A stretch of 64,000 bases of DNA from DASRDU01 sp035560235 (GTDB lineage: Bacteria; Acidobacteriota; Blastocatellia; RBC074): positions 8,624 through 72,623 of the forward strand of contig DATMAG010000009.1 of the NCBI GenBank assembly GCA_035560235.1. Direction: 5' to 3'. Positions 1 through 8,900 of this stretch are shown piece after piece. Under the pieces are notes generated by a model that was not told the DNA's origin, ran no database searches, and was given only the letters and a program-made list of their open reading frames with translations. Numbering within the stretch: the first letter of the stretch is position 1; the number at the start of each line of letters is the position of its first letter. A program made the translations under genes and the position numbers.

Positions 1-1007
1 TATTCAAGCGTTCCTTCGGTGCCGTGAATCGTCAGGATGGGCGCGCGATGATTGTTGTTTGCCGTCGCGGTGAGCGTCAGCGTGAAGCCTTCAGGATATT
101 CGACAATCGCCGACATCTGATCGGGCACTTCGCGGCGCTCCTTCCAGTGATAGATGCCGCCCAGCCCCGCCACGCGGGAGGCCATCCGCACGCCCATCAG
201 CGTGTGCGTGGCCGTGATCAGATGAACGAAAAGATCGGTTGGCAGCCCGCCGGAATAATCACGGTACAGCCGCCACTGAAAGAACCGCCGCGCATCGAAG
301 TCGTGCCAGGGCGCGGAGCCGATGAACCGCTTCCAGTCAATCGTCTGCGGCGAGGCGTCAGGCGGAATCGGGTAATACCACGCGCCCGTGCCGGTATTGC
401 GGTGAACCCGGCCATCAATCAGCGTGATCTTTCCGAGCCTGCCCGAGCGGATGAGTTCAATCGCCCGTTCATTCGAAGGCATACTCTGATACTGACTGCC
501 GATCTGCAGCACGCGCTTGTAACGCTGCGCCGCCGCCGTGATCACCGGGCCATCCTCCCAGCGATAGGTCATCGGCTTTTCCAGATACACATCCTTGCCC
601 GCCGCGAGCGCATCGAGCGCGATCTGTTTGTGCCAGTGGTCGGGCACCGCAATGACGACGGCATTGATCTCCCTGTTGTCGAGCAGTTGTTTGTAATCCC
701 TGCTCGTCTGCAGAGAACTGCCGAGCAGTTCCCCGGCTCTTTTGAAGTGACCATCATAAAGATCAGCCACAGCCAGCAGGCGCACGCCTTCAAGCGGCTG
801 CGTGCGGCGCATCAGAATTTCGCCGCGAATGCCGGCCCCGATGAAGCCGACGCCGATGCTGCCGTTGGCGCCGGGAATCGAGCGTCCGGAACGTCCGAGT
901 GAGAGCGCCGGAGCCAGGCCGAGCGTGCCCGCCGTGAGCGCGGTTTGTTCGATAAACTTTCTGCGTGACAGGCGCGCTGTCCTCTGATTCTTATTCTTCT
1001 GCTCCAT
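1..1007 (-). CDS. Gfo/Idh/MocA family oxidoreductase, Tat-exported (3' end outside window)
   Basis: I translated this from the minus strand. The frame opens at ATG 1007 and stays open to the window edge (about 335 codons), so the C-terminus is missing. A GGAGGG sits about 8 bases before the ATG. The N-terminus has a twin-arginine signal (SRRKFIEQ) followed by an Ala/Leu/Gly-rich stretch, suggesting folded export. After it comes a Rossmann nucleotide-binding motif (GVGFIGAGIRGE) and the family signature VPDHWHKQIALDAL followed by KDVYLEKPM. That EKP lysine is the usual catalytic or NAD(P)-contacting residue of Gfo/Idh/MocA dehydrogenases. These enzymes oxidise or reduce sugars and cyclitols. 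The substrate cannot be told from sequence. Tat-exported members are common in Acidobacteriota, Planctomycetes and Bacteroidetes. Confidence 0.9.
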   Translation of the reverse strand, partial: MEQKNKNQRTARLSRRKFIEQTALTAGTLGLAPALSLGRSGRSIPGANGSIGVGFIGAGIRGEILMRRTQPLEGVRLLAVADLYDGHFKRAGELLGSSLQTSRDYKQLLDNREINAVVIAVPDHWHKQIALDALAAGKDVYLEKPMTYRWEDGPVITAAAQRYKRVLQIGSQYQSMPSNERAIELIRSGRLGKITLIDGRVHRNTGTGAWYYPIPPDASPQTIDWKRFIGSAPWHDFDARRFFQWRLYRDYSGGLPTDLFVHLITATHTLMGVRMASRVAGLGGIYHWKERREVPDQMSAIVEYPEGFTLTLTATANNNHRAPILTIHGTEGTLE

Positions 1008-1158
1008 GACTGTTTCCCTCCGAGGTAAGAAATCACGTCTTGCGAACGATTGCAGCTGTGTCAGCCTCCCGGAGCCTGATGAGAGGCCGCGTTGCATCCG
1101 GTCTTTTCCTTCAGTTGTGATGGTTGCTGCAGTAAATGGCAGGAGTAGTCTGTCCTGA

Positions 1159-1242
1159 TGGGGATGGTGGGAATCGAACCCACACTACCGCGAGGTAACG
1201 GGTTTTTGAGACCCGCGCGTCTACCAGTTCCGCCACATCCCC
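1159..1242 (-). tRNA. tRNA-Leu (anticodon CAA)
   Basis: The minus strand folds as a class II tRNA. The acceptor stem GGGGATG pairs with CATCCCC. The anticodon stem CGGGT/ACCCG carries loop CTCAAAA, which gives anticodon CAA (reads UUG, Leu). A long variable arm (TACC/GGTA) follows, then a T arm GTGGG-TTCGATT-CCCAC. The discriminator base is A, as expected for Leu. No CCA is encoded: the bases after the discriminator are TCA. The gene stands alone between two minus-strand genes. Confidence 0.95.
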
Positions 1243-1318
1243 TTTTTCAATGATGCGCGATTATAGGGAGCCGCAGCATGACGGTCAAGCAGACGCTCAT
1301 TGAAGAATCAATGATTGG

Positions 1319-2356
1319 TCAGGCCGCGTACCCGCCGTATTCGTTGTTTCTGCGCGCGGCCTGATCGCCGAGGACTGTCAGCACGGAAGGCGACAGAGAT
1401 GATTCGCTGTCGCGGCCCTTTGCTTTTCCGGTGCCGATGCCGCCGGGCGCGGGCAGCAGGCGATTGGCGAGCGCCGCCAAATCAGCAGACAGTTCAGGAA
1501 AGAGCGCATCGCACAGGGCCGCGAGCTTTGCCTGGATCGGAAAGATGACTTCAGCTTCGCCGCGACGGCAGGCGGCGATGATGCGGCGCGCGGCTGATTC
1601 GGCGCTGATTGAGACGAGCGGCAGCGAATCGCCGATGCTGAACCAGGTGTATTCGGCGCGGTGCTGTCCCTTGAAAACGGCATTGCGCGGGCTGCCGGTA
1701 CGCATCAGGCCGGGGCAGACCGTAGTGACGAGGATGTTGTCTTTGTCGAGTTCGGCGCGCATGGCTTTTGACAAACCGACGAGCGCGAATTTGCTGGCGG
1801 TGTAAGGCGTCAGATGCGGAATCGCCACTTTGCCGCCGATCGAGGTGATGTTGACGATGCGGCCTTCGCCCCGCTCACGCATGCCGGGAATGACGGCGAG
1901 AATGGCGTGCAGCGCGCCGCTGTAGTTGGTCTTCATCGCCTCTTCGAAATCGGTCAGCGTCATGGTTTCGAGCGGCCCGACTTCGATGGTTCCGGCGTTG
2001 TTGACGAGAATGTCTATCCGGCCGAGATGCTGCCGGACGTTCTGAACCATCTCTTCGACTTCATTATAATTTGTCACGTCACAGGGCACAGCGATCACAG
2101 GCGCGCCCGGTCGCACGAGATCGGCGCTTGCGCGCTCCAGTTCCTCGATGTCGCGCGCGCAGATCGCCACGCGCGCGCCCTGTCGCACAAATTCACGACC
2201 AAGCACCAGCCCCAGCCCGCGCGAACCGCCCGTAATCAGAACAGTCCTGCCGTGCAGGTCATAAGTTTCTGTGCCGCGCCTGATGGCTCGCGCTGCCAGA
2301 TAAACGCCTGCACCAGCGGCGGCCAGTGCGAGCAGTGAAGTGTTTGCTCGTGTCAT
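1319..2356 (-). CDS. membrane-anchored short-chain dehydrogenase/reductase
   Basis: A 345-residue SDR. I place the start at ATG 2356, because GGGGGAAC lies just upstream. An 18-codon upstream extension is possible but has no ribosome site. Residues 6-22 form one hydrophobic segment (LLALAAAGAGVYLAARA) that would anchor the protein. The Rossmann motif TGGSRGLG is at 42-49, followed by NNAG and the catalytic Ser with YTASK (Tyr and Lys of the triad). It is longer than classical 250-residue SDRs, with about 70 extra C-terminal residues. It resembles the membrane-anchored SDRs acting on lipids or steroids, but the substrate is unknown. It lies downstream of tyrS, separated by a strong hairpin, so it is probably transcribed separately. 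Confidence 0.88.
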   Translation of the reverse strand: MTRANTSLLALAAAGAGVYLAARAIRRGTETYDLHGRTVLITGGSRGLGLVLGREFVRQGARVAICARDIEELERASADLVRPGAPVIAVPCDVTNYNEVEEMVQNVRQHLGRIDILVNNAGTIEVGPLETMTLTDFEEAMKTNYSGALHAILAVIPGMRERGEGRIVNITSIGGKVAIPHLTPYTASKFALVGLSKAMRAELDKDNILVTTVCPGLMRTGSPRNAVFKGQHRAEYTWFSIGDSLPLVSISAESAARRIIAACRRGEAEVIFPIQAKLAALCDALFPELSADLAALANRLLPAPGGIGTGKAKGRDSESSLSPSVLTVLGDQAARRNNEYGGYAA

Positions 2357-2523
2357 AACTGTTCCCCCTGTCGAAAACGAAAGCCCGCCATGCGTACAGA
2401 CACGATTCACTGTTGTCCGGTTCGGGTGCGCATCACCGGATGAAAATGTGTCTGTCTGTTCAGTTGAAGGAAGTGAGCAACAGGGATGCCAGGTGCGGGC
2501 AGACGCAGAGAACAGCGGATTTT

Positions 2524-2559
2524 ATGTGTAGTGTGGCGAGAACTCGCCGCACTACACAT
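2524..2559. repeat. 17-bp-arm inverted repeat just after tyrS
   Basis: The arms at 2524-2540 and 2543-2559 are complementary over 17 positions with one G-U pair, and the loop is only two bases (aa). It starts two bases beyond the tyrS stop codon. It would form a very stable RNA hairpin at the 3' end of the tyrS message. There is no clear U-tract on the tyrS side, so it may be a repeat of the same intergenic class as others here and not a standard intrinsic terminator. Confidence 0.8.
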
Positions 2560-2561
2560 CT

Positions 2562-3779
2562 TTACTCGAAGATGAGCTTCAGAAACTTCAGCTTGCCGAC
2601 CTGAAGCTGCGCCTCTTTCACAACTGACGTGTCTATTTCACAGGCCGGATCGCTGATGCGCTCGCCGTTGAGCCGCACTCCGCCCTGCATGATCAGGCGG
2701 CGGGCTTCAGCCTTTGAGGGCGCGAGCTGCTGCTGCACGAGCAGATCGGTGAGTTTCACTTTTGCGGCAGCGGTGCTGACAGTGCGCGTTTCAATTTCGG
2801 TCGGAGCCTGATGCTCGCGGAAGCGGCGCGTGAATTCAGCTTCGGCGGCATCTGCTGCGGTCTGCGAGTGAAAATCGGTCACGATTCTTTTGGCCAGTTC
2901 CGATTTCACATCGCGCGGATGCCGGTTGCCGACCTCAACGTCCGACTTCAGCTGCGCGATTTCAGGCAGCGTCAGGTCGGTCAGCAGTTCGTAGTAACGC
3001 CACATCAGTTCATCCGAAATGGACATGACCTTGCCGTAAATGTCATCTGCCGATTCGGTGATACCGATGTAATTGCCGAGGCTCTTTGACATTTTGTTGA
3101 CGCCGTCGAGGCCCTCAAGCAGCGGCGTCGTCATAATCACCTGCGGTTCCAGCCCGAAGGCGCGCTGAATTTCACGCGCCATCAGCAGATTGAATTTCTG
3201 ATCGGTGCCGCCGAGTTCGACATCAGCCCTGAGCGCAACCGAATCGTAACCCTGGACGAGCGGGTAGAGCAGTTCGTGCAGGCTGATCGGGACGCCGCCC
3301 GCAAACCGCTTGGCGAAATCGTCGCGTTCGAGCAGCTGTGCGACGGTGACTTTGGCCGTCAGACGAATGAAATCCTGCGGCGTGAAGGCATTCATCCAGC
3401 GCGCATTGAATTCGATGATCGTGCGGTCAGGATCGAGCAGCTTGAAGATCTGCGTCTTGTAGGTTTCGGCGTTCCCGGCAATCTGTTCAGGCGTGAGCGG
3501 CGGGCGCGTGGCGTTGCGTCCGGTCGGATCGCCGATCAGCCCGGTGAAATCTCCGATCAGAAAAATGACTTCGTGGCCGAGCTGCTGAAAGTGACGCATC
3601 TTGCGAATCAGCACCGTGTGGCCGAGATGCAGGTCGGGCGCAGTCGGATCGAATCCGGCCTTGACGCGCAGCTTCGTGCCGCTCTGCGCGGCGTGTTCGA
3701 GCTTCGTCCGCAGATCGTCGAGCCGAATAATGTCAATGGTGCCCCTGGCCAGAAAGGAGAGTTGTTCGTTCAGAGTCAT
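2562..3779 (-). CDS. tyrS: tyrosyl-tRNA synthetase
   Basis: 405 residues; class I aminoacyl-tRNA synthetase that charges tRNA-Tyr in the cytoplasm. The HIGH-type motif is HLGH (about residues 52-55, in GFDPTAPDLHLGHTVL) and the KMSKS motif is intact (KMSKSLGNYIG). An S4 RNA-binding domain ends the protein (SKAEARRLIMQGGVRLNGERI). The GFDPTAPDLHLGH context matches the TyrRZ-like branch of bacterial TyrS more than the E. coli TyrS branch. The start at 3779 fits the family length but has no Shine-Dalgarno sequence. Instead the leader is a GTGGTCAGTGG-type repeat whose CCACT end lies 6 bases before the ATG. Confidence 0.96.
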   Translation of the reverse strand: MTLNEQLSFLARGTIDIIRLDDLRTKLEHAAQSGTKLRVKAGFDPTAPDLHLGHTVLIRKMRHFQQLGHEVIFLIGDFTGLIGDPTGRNATRPPLTPEQIAGNAETYKTQIFKLLDPDRTIIEFNARWMNAFTPQDFIRLTAKVTVAQLLERDDFAKRFAGGVPISLHELLYPLVQGYDSVALRADVELGGTDQKFNLLMAREIQRAFGLEPQVIMTTPLLEGLDGVNKMSKSLGNYIGITESADDIYGKVMSISDELMWRYYELLTDLTLPEIAQLKSDVEVGNRHPRDVKSELAKRIVTDFHSQTAADAAEAEFTRRFREHQAPTEIETRTVSTAAAKVKLTDLLVQQQLAPSKAEARRLIMQGGVRLNGERISDPACEIDTSVVKEAQLQVGKLKFLKLIFE

Positions 3780-3785
3780 CGGAAG

Positions 3786-3860
3786 AGTGGCTGGTGGTCA
3801 GTGGTCAGTGGTTAGTGATCAGAAACAGATGCTCCTCACTGCTGACCACTAACCACTGAC
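3786..3860. repeat. CCACTGACCACTAACCACT-family repeat with inverted arms, upstream of tyrS
   Basis: Tandem copies of GTGGTCAGTGG/GTGGTTAGTG (plus strand) face an inverted copy. The arms 3804-3822 and 3842-3860 match over 19 bases with one mismatch and a 19-base loop. The element fills the whole gap between the TPR gene stop and the tyrS start. Related copies lie at 11573, 17746 and 23820. Confidence 0.85.
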
Positions 3861-6325
3861 TATTTGTTCAGTGAAAGTTCTTCCCGGGCCTGTTTGATTT
3901 CAGGCAGCTTGTCAGCGCCGAGTTTCAGCGCCATTTCATAAGCATCGCGGGCCTTCTGCGCGTCCTTGTTGCCGTTGAGCGCGCGGGCCAGATGCAGGTA
4001 ATAACCAGGGCTGCGCGGATTTTTCTCAATGGCCTTGTTGAACTGCTCGATGGCCACGCTGTAAAGCTGCTTCCTGAAATAGATCCAGCCGAGCGTGTCG
4101 TAGAAGCTCGCTTCGGGCGTGATCTCGATGGCGCTGCGGGCGTAATCGGAGGCCTTGTCGAGATTGCCGCCCTTGAGCCGTTCGACCATCAGCCACGCCA
4201 GATTGTTGTAGGCGATGGCCGCGCCGACGGTCTTCTTATCATAACTGAGCGACAGTTCGTAAGCCTTCGCGGCTTCTTCAAAACGTCCGCGTCCGTCTTC
4301 GAGCATGCCGGTCATCAGATGGGCCTGAGCCATCTGCCGCGGATTGTCGGGACGGCGCCTGATGACCTCCTGCAGTTCGCTGATGGCGCGGTCGGCCTGG
4401 TTCTGCGAGAGATAATACTGGCTCAGTTCGAAGTATGCATTCAGATAATCGGGCTTCTTTTCGATGATCTGACGCAGCGTTTTTTCATAGTTGGCCGTGT
4501 CGCTCTGTTTGAGATAGACATAGGCCTTCTGATCAGCGAGAAACGGATTATCGGGATGCGAGCCGAGCAGCGCGTCAAGTTTCGCGTGCGCGGCGGCGAA
4601 ATCGCGTCTGGCAATATAAACGTTGACGGCAGTGGCGACCGCCTGAGTATTGACCATCGAGCCTGTCGTGCCGAGCGCGAGCGCCTTGTCAGCCGCCGCC
4701 TGCGCTTTGGCGAGATCGCCCTTCAGCAGATGGAGCGTGGCCAGGTTGGTATACGGTTCAGCATTCCGCTGATCGAGCTGAGCCGCGTGATCAAGGTCGC
4801 TTTCGGCGCCGCTCAGATCCTTCAGCTGCAGCCGCGCCACGGCGCGCGAAGTGTAGGCCTTGCTTTCGAGATCGGGCAGCGATTCCGGGTTCAGGCGCGA
4901 GGCCTGCAGCGCCGATTCGTTCGAACGCAGGAAGGCGACGCCGTTGATGATCTCATCCGCTTTCTTGACGGCCTCCTGCGGCTTGTTCTGATTGAGATAG
5001 ATTCTGATCTGCATCAGCAGCCCCATCGGACTCTGCGGATAGAAGCGGAGCAGTTCGTTGATGAACTGTCCGGCCTTGTCGGGTTCGCTGTTCTGCAGGT
5101 GAGTCTCGGCCATGTAATAAAGTGCCGCCGGCATTGACGGTTCGTTCTTGAGCACCTGGCTGAGATCCCTTTCGGCGTCGCCGAAGCGGCCATTGAGCAG
5201 GTGAATGCGGCCCCGCACGAGCAGCGCATCAGTATCCTGCCGGCTGATACCGAGCGCTTCGTTGATCCGCTGTGTCGCACCGGCCACATCGCCGCGCGCG
5301 AGCAGCAGTTCGGCAAGGCGCGAATATGAACGCATGAACTTCGGACTGTCCCGGATGAGCTGCTCGTATTCCTGAATTGCCTGATCGGTCTTTCCGGCGC
5401 GCGCGTGCAGGTCAATCACCTGCGCCCGCCCGTTGTTCTTGTCCGTATCCACGCTGGCCAGGCGTTCGGCATACTTCTCGGCTTCTCCGAAGTTCTGCTG
5501 GTTTTCATAGAAGCGCTGCAGGGCGGCGAGCAGCAACTTGTCATTCGGATCAATGTCAAAGGCCTGGTGCAGTTCCTGTTCAGCTTCAGGCTTGCGCCCG
5601 TTGGAATAATAAAAGTCGCTGATGGCCAGGCGCGAGATGACCGACTTCGGATCAATGCTGATGGCCTGGCGGAAGATCTTCTCGGCCTCGTCAAAGTACT
5701 GTCTGCCTTCCGGGCCTGACTCCCTGCCGCGCTGATCGTAGAACCGCGCGAGGCTCAGATAGGATTCGCTGCGTTTCGGGTCGAGCGTGATGGCGCGGTC
5801 GAGTTCAGCCTTTGCCTCATCCCATTTCTTCTGCGAAGTGCGCACGCTGGCCAGCAGAATGTGGCCTTCGATGTGATTCTCGTTTTTGCTCAGCACCTCC
5901 TTCGCCAGCTTTTCCGCTTCACGAATGCTCGAGTCAACGGGCCTGATGTACTGCAGATAGAGATTTCCGAGTTTGACGCGGGCATCGAGATTATTCTGAT
6001 CGAGATCCTGCGCAGCGGCGAAGGCGTCGAAGGCTTCACGCAAATTGTTGATCAGCAGGTCGGCTTCACCAAGTCCGTACCAGGCGTCGGCATACTTTTT
6101 ATCAATCAGCAGCGCGTTGCGAAATTCGATGCGCGCTTCGAGCGGCTTCTTGTCCTTCAGATACTGCTGACCCTTCTTCAGAAAGTTCACTTTCTCCTTC
6201 TGCGGGTCTTTGGTGCAGGCCGTGCTGGCAAGCACCCCGAGCGCGCAGCAGAGCGCAAGCAGCGCAGCGAAAAAACGTCCTGACAGAGATGGCGACTGAG
6301 CGACCGGAGACACGTGTTTGGACAT
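3860..6325 (-). CDS. large TPR-repeat protein with N-terminal signal or lipid anchor
   Basis: About 821 residues from the preferred ATG at 6325, which has AGG six bases upstream. Upstream in-frame ATGs at 6331 and 6340 are alternatives, and the frame stays open to 6475 without a good start. The N-terminus has a hydrophobic export segment (FFAALLALCCALGVLASTAC). Cys37 sits in a lipobox-like context (STAC) and could be lipidated, followed by a charged region. The rest is a long run of tetratricopeptide repeats (motifs such as AWYGLGEADLL, EPYTNLATLHLLKGD and YDTLGWIYFRKQLY). Layout and length resemble the PEP-CTERM-system TPR lipoproteins. It is a protein-interaction scaffold at the envelope; its partners are not apparent. 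The strand-mate upstream (6479) is a kinase. Confidence 0.85.
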   Translation of the reverse strand: MSKHVSPVAQSPSLSGRFFAALLALCCALGVLASTACTKDPQKEKVNFLKKGQQYLKDKKPLEARIEFRNALLIDKKYADAWYGLGEADLLINNLREAFDAFAAAQDLDQNNLDARVKLGNLYLQYIRPVDSSIREAEKLAKEVLSKNENHIEGHILLASVRTSQKKWDEAKAELDRAITLDPKRSESYLSLARFYDQRGRESGPEGRQYFDEAEKIFRQAISIDPKSVISRLAISDFYYSNGRKPEAEQELHQAFDIDPNDKLLLAALQRFYENQQNFGEAEKYAERLASVDTDKNNGRAQVIDLHARAGKTDQAIQEYEQLIRDSPKFMRSYSRLAELLLARGDVAGATQRINEALGISRQDTDALLVRGRIHLLNGRFGDAERDLSQVLKNEPSMPAALYYMAETHLQNSEPDKAGQFINELLRFYPQSPMGLLMQIRIYLNQNKPQEAVKKADEIINGVAFLRSNESALQASRLNPESLPDLESKAYTSRAVARLQLKDLSGAESDLDHAAQLDQRNAEPYTNLATLHLLKGDLAKAQAAADKALALGTTGSMVNTQAVATAVNVYIARRDFAAAHAKLDALLGSHPDNPFLADQKAYVYLKQSDTANYEKTLRQIIEKKPDYLNAYFELSQYYLSQNQADRAISELQEVIRRRPDNPRQMAQAHLMTGMLEDGRGRFEEAAKAYELSLSYDKKTVGAAIAYNNLAWLMVERLKGGNLDKASDYARSAIEITPEASFYDTLGWIYFRKQLYSVAIEQFNKAIEKNPRSPGYYLHLARALNGNKDAQKARDAYEMALKLGADKLPEIKQAREELSLNK

Positions 6326-6478
6326 ACTCATCCTGTTCATTTGCCGAATCTGTAAATGATAAATCGGGGAGCGAATAGTGTAATTGCAGCGTACCTGCAG
6401 ATGTGAGACGGGGACGAGGCAGTGTAGCCTGGACATTCGTGAGGAAGCAATCCTGTGTTTGCGGCTTCCTGCCACTGG

Positions 6479-8614
6479 TTACGGCACATCTTTGGCACAG
6501 CGGAAGCCGGTCTGCGAATAATCGGGTTTCGCGCTGACGCCTTCCGGCCACTCCTGCCGCGACGCAGGCCAGCCGCGCCGCAGAGTGACAGTGGCCTTTT
6601 CTCCCGGTACTCCGAATGAACCGCCGCGAATGACCTTCATCCGCGTATTTTCGTAACCCGGTGGCGGCACCCTGAGCGGGCTGCCGGGATAGGCCTTCAG
6701 ATCGCTGGCCGTCCATTCCCAGGCATTGCCGGACATGTCGAGTACCTTGAACGGACTCTCTCCCTGCGGAAAGCTGCCGACCGGCATCAGCTTTCTTTTG
6801 TCAGTCTCGCTCTCTGCTGCGTTGGCCATTCCCGGCTGCCACGTCACACCCCAGGGAAACAAACGATTGTCAGTGCCGCGCGCCGCAAATTCCCATTCCT
6901 CCTCGGTGGGCAGCCTCTTGCCAGCCCATTCGGCGTAGGCATTCGCGTCATCCCAGTAAACATCCGTGACCGGCAGTTTCTCGGCTCCGGCAGGGAACCT
7001 GCCATCCTTCCAGGACGGCGGCGGCGTGTGGCCGGTGGCTTCGATGAATTTCTGATACGCCTCGTTCGTGACTTCAGTAGTGTCAATGAAGAACGGTCTG
7101 ACTGTGACCGGCGGCAGCGAGGGCCGGTCGTAATCATCACCATCATCGCGGCCCATGCGAAAGCTTCCGCCGGGAATGTAAACCATTCCTTCAGGCGGCG
7201 CCGGTTCAGGCGTCGGCGTCGGCGTGGCTTCGACACTCGGCAGCGACGTGGCCGTAACCTGCGGAGTCGGTGACGGCGTGACTTCGACAAGCTGTCTGCG
7301 TTTCAGCGCCCACAGTGCGCCCGCGCCGCCGAGCGCGAGAATCAGCACTCCGACCACGATGGTCACGACGGGAAACGGGCGCGCACTGCTGCCGCCACTG
7401 CGGCGGGCTGCGGCCACCTGCGTTTCAAAGCTGCGGTTGTTGAGGGCCGGGTTGATGTTGGTTTCGATCGAGCCGGTCTGAGGCCGGGCGGGCTGCTCAT
7501 CAACTACGTTGACGGTTCTGGTCTGAGAGGCTGGAATGGAACTGGTGCTGACATGGCTGCCGGACTGAAGTGCCGCTTCAAATTCGCGCGCCAGTTCCAT
7601 CGCGCTCTGCTGTCGTTCGTCCGGCTCCTTTGCGAGCGCCCGCATGACCACACGCTCGACGGGCTGCGGAATCTCGGGCCTGACCTGCGCGAGCGGCCTG
7701 GGCATTTCGGTGACGTGCTTGACGGCCACGCCGGTCGGAGTTTTTGCCGTGAACGGCACCGAGCCGGTCATCATCTCGTAAAGCACCACGCCGAGGCTGT
7801 AAATATCCGAACGCGCATCAGCCGGTTCGCCCTGGCACTGTTCCGGCGACATGTAATGCGGCGTGCCGATGACCGTGCCGACGGTCGTCAGACTCTTTTC
7901 CATGCTGATCGTGTCGAGCGCCTTGTCCTTCAGCTTGGCGATGCCGAAATCGAGAATCTTGACGTGATCGGTCAGGTCGTCGGAGTTGGTCAGAATGATG
8001 TTGTCAGGTTTGATGTCGCGGTGAATGATGCCGCGCCGGTGAGCCGCTTCGAGCGCCGCGCAGGCCTGGCGCACGATGCTGTAGGCGCGCGGCGGACTGA
8101 TCGTGTGTTCCGCTGCGAGAATCTGCCGCAGGCTCCGGCCTTCGAGAAATTCCATCACGATGTAAGCCGTCCCGTCGGCATCCTCACCGAAATCGTGAAT
8201 CACGACCGCATTCGGATGATTGAGCATCGCCGCGGCGCGGGCCTCGCGGTGGAACCGTTCGCGCGAGAGCGTGTCGTTGACGACTTCGGGCCGGAGAATC
8301 TTGACCGCGACGGTGTCCCCGATGTGCAGGCGGCGGGCCTTGTAAATCGCGCCCATTCCGCCGCTGCCGATGCAGGCATCGAGCTGATAGCGTCCGCCGA
8401 GCACCCGCCCGGTCATATTGTCGGCAGGCGGCTGCGGGCTGATCCTCTGCGTCAGATTGCCGGACTGCTCCGGCGGCGTGATGGAGGTCCTGAGCGCTTC
8501 CTGTGGATCTGAAGTCCCGAACTTCGCCAGCCTGGCCGAGAGGAGACTGGTTCCGCAGTGTTCACACTGCTCGGTCGTGTTGCTGACGGCTCTGCCGCAG
8601 TTGGTGCAAAACAT
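6479..8614 (-). CDS. zinc-ribbon / Ser-Thr protein kinase / FGE-sulfatase-domain fusion
   Basis: 711 residues in four parts. (1) N-terminal zinc ribbon with Cys3, Cys6, Cys17 and Cys20. (2) A PknB-type kinase domain, about 74-340: glycine loop GSGGMG, Lys105 in VAVKIL, HRDIKPDN and DFGIAKL, so it should be active. (3) A transmembrane helix (VVTIVVGVLILALGGAGALWAL) then a Thr/Pro-rich linker. (4) A C-terminal formylglycine-generating-enzyme-like domain (MVYIPGGSFRMG, VTNEAYQKF, LPTEEEWEFAARG, MSGNAWEW, IRGGSF, GFRCA). The kinase would face the cytoplasm and the FGE-like domain the outside. In kinase fusions this domain is usually thought to sense or bind a ligand and not to modify sulfatases; that is inference. 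It is preceded by a promoter-like pair at 8687-8716. Confidence 0.92.
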   Translation of the reverse strand: MFCTNCGRAVSNTTEQCEHCGTSLLSARLAKFGTSDPQEALRTSITPPEQSGNLTQRISPQPPADNMTGRVLGGRYQLDACIGSGGMGAIYKARRLHIGDTVAVKILRPEVVNDTLSRERFHREARAAAMLNHPNAVVIHDFGEDADGTAYIVMEFLEGRSLRQILAAEHTISPPRAYSIVRQACAALEAAHRRGIIHRDIKPDNIILTNSDDLTDHVKILDFGIAKLKDKALDTISMEKSLTTVGTVIGTPHYMSPEQCQGEPADARSDIYSLGVVLYEMMTGSVPFTAKTPTGVAVKHVTEMPRPLAQVRPEIPQPVERVVMRALAKEPDERQQSAMELAREFEAALQSGSHVSTSSIPASQTRTVNVVDEQPARPQTGSIETNINPALNNRSFETQVAAARRSGGSSARPFPVVTIVVGVLILALGGAGALWALKRRQLVEVTPSPTPQVTATSLPSVEATPTPTPEPAPPEGMVYIPGGSFRMGRDDGDDYDRPSLPPVTVRPFFIDTTEVTNEAYQKFIEATGHTPPPSWKDGRFPAGAEKLPVTDVYWDDANAYAEWAGKRLPTEEEWEFAARGTDNRLFPWGVTWQPGMANAAESETDKRKLMPVGSFPQGESPFKVLDMSGNAWEWTASDLKAYPGSPLRVPPPGYENTRMKVIRGGSFGVPGEKATVTLRRGWPASRQEWPEGVSAKPDYSQTGFRCAKDVP

Positions 8615-8686
8615 AAATGTTCGCCTGGTCAGTTGAGGTGATCGGGACCTGACTGTCTGATTTCAGAACTCTGCCATCGAAGCCTG

Positions 8687-8716
8687 ATTCTAACGGCAAG
8701 TCGTTGTTTATATCAA
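8687..8716 (-). promoter_or_regulatory. candidate sigma-70 promoter for the kinase/FGE gene
   Basis: Reading the minus strand, TTGATA (8716-8711) is followed after 18 bases by TAGAAT (8692-8687), about 70 bases before the kinase start at 8614. Both hexamers are close to consensus. There is no experimental support. Confidence 0.45.
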
Positions 8717-8778
8717 TGTCTGAGCAGGGACCGATAACATACGCACAGCTTTATGAGCGGGCAGAGAAAAGATAATCA

Positions 8779-8895
<117 letters not shown>

Positions 8896-8900
8896 TGCCC

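Noticed and set aside
24..902. Open plus-strand frame of 292 codons
   Set aside because: It is antisense to the Tat-exported oxidoreductase, has an Arg/Ala/His-rich composition and no family motif.
3992..5137. Open plus-strand frame of 381 codons
   Set aside because: Antisense to the TPR protein; the repeats of the real gene create a long mirror frame.
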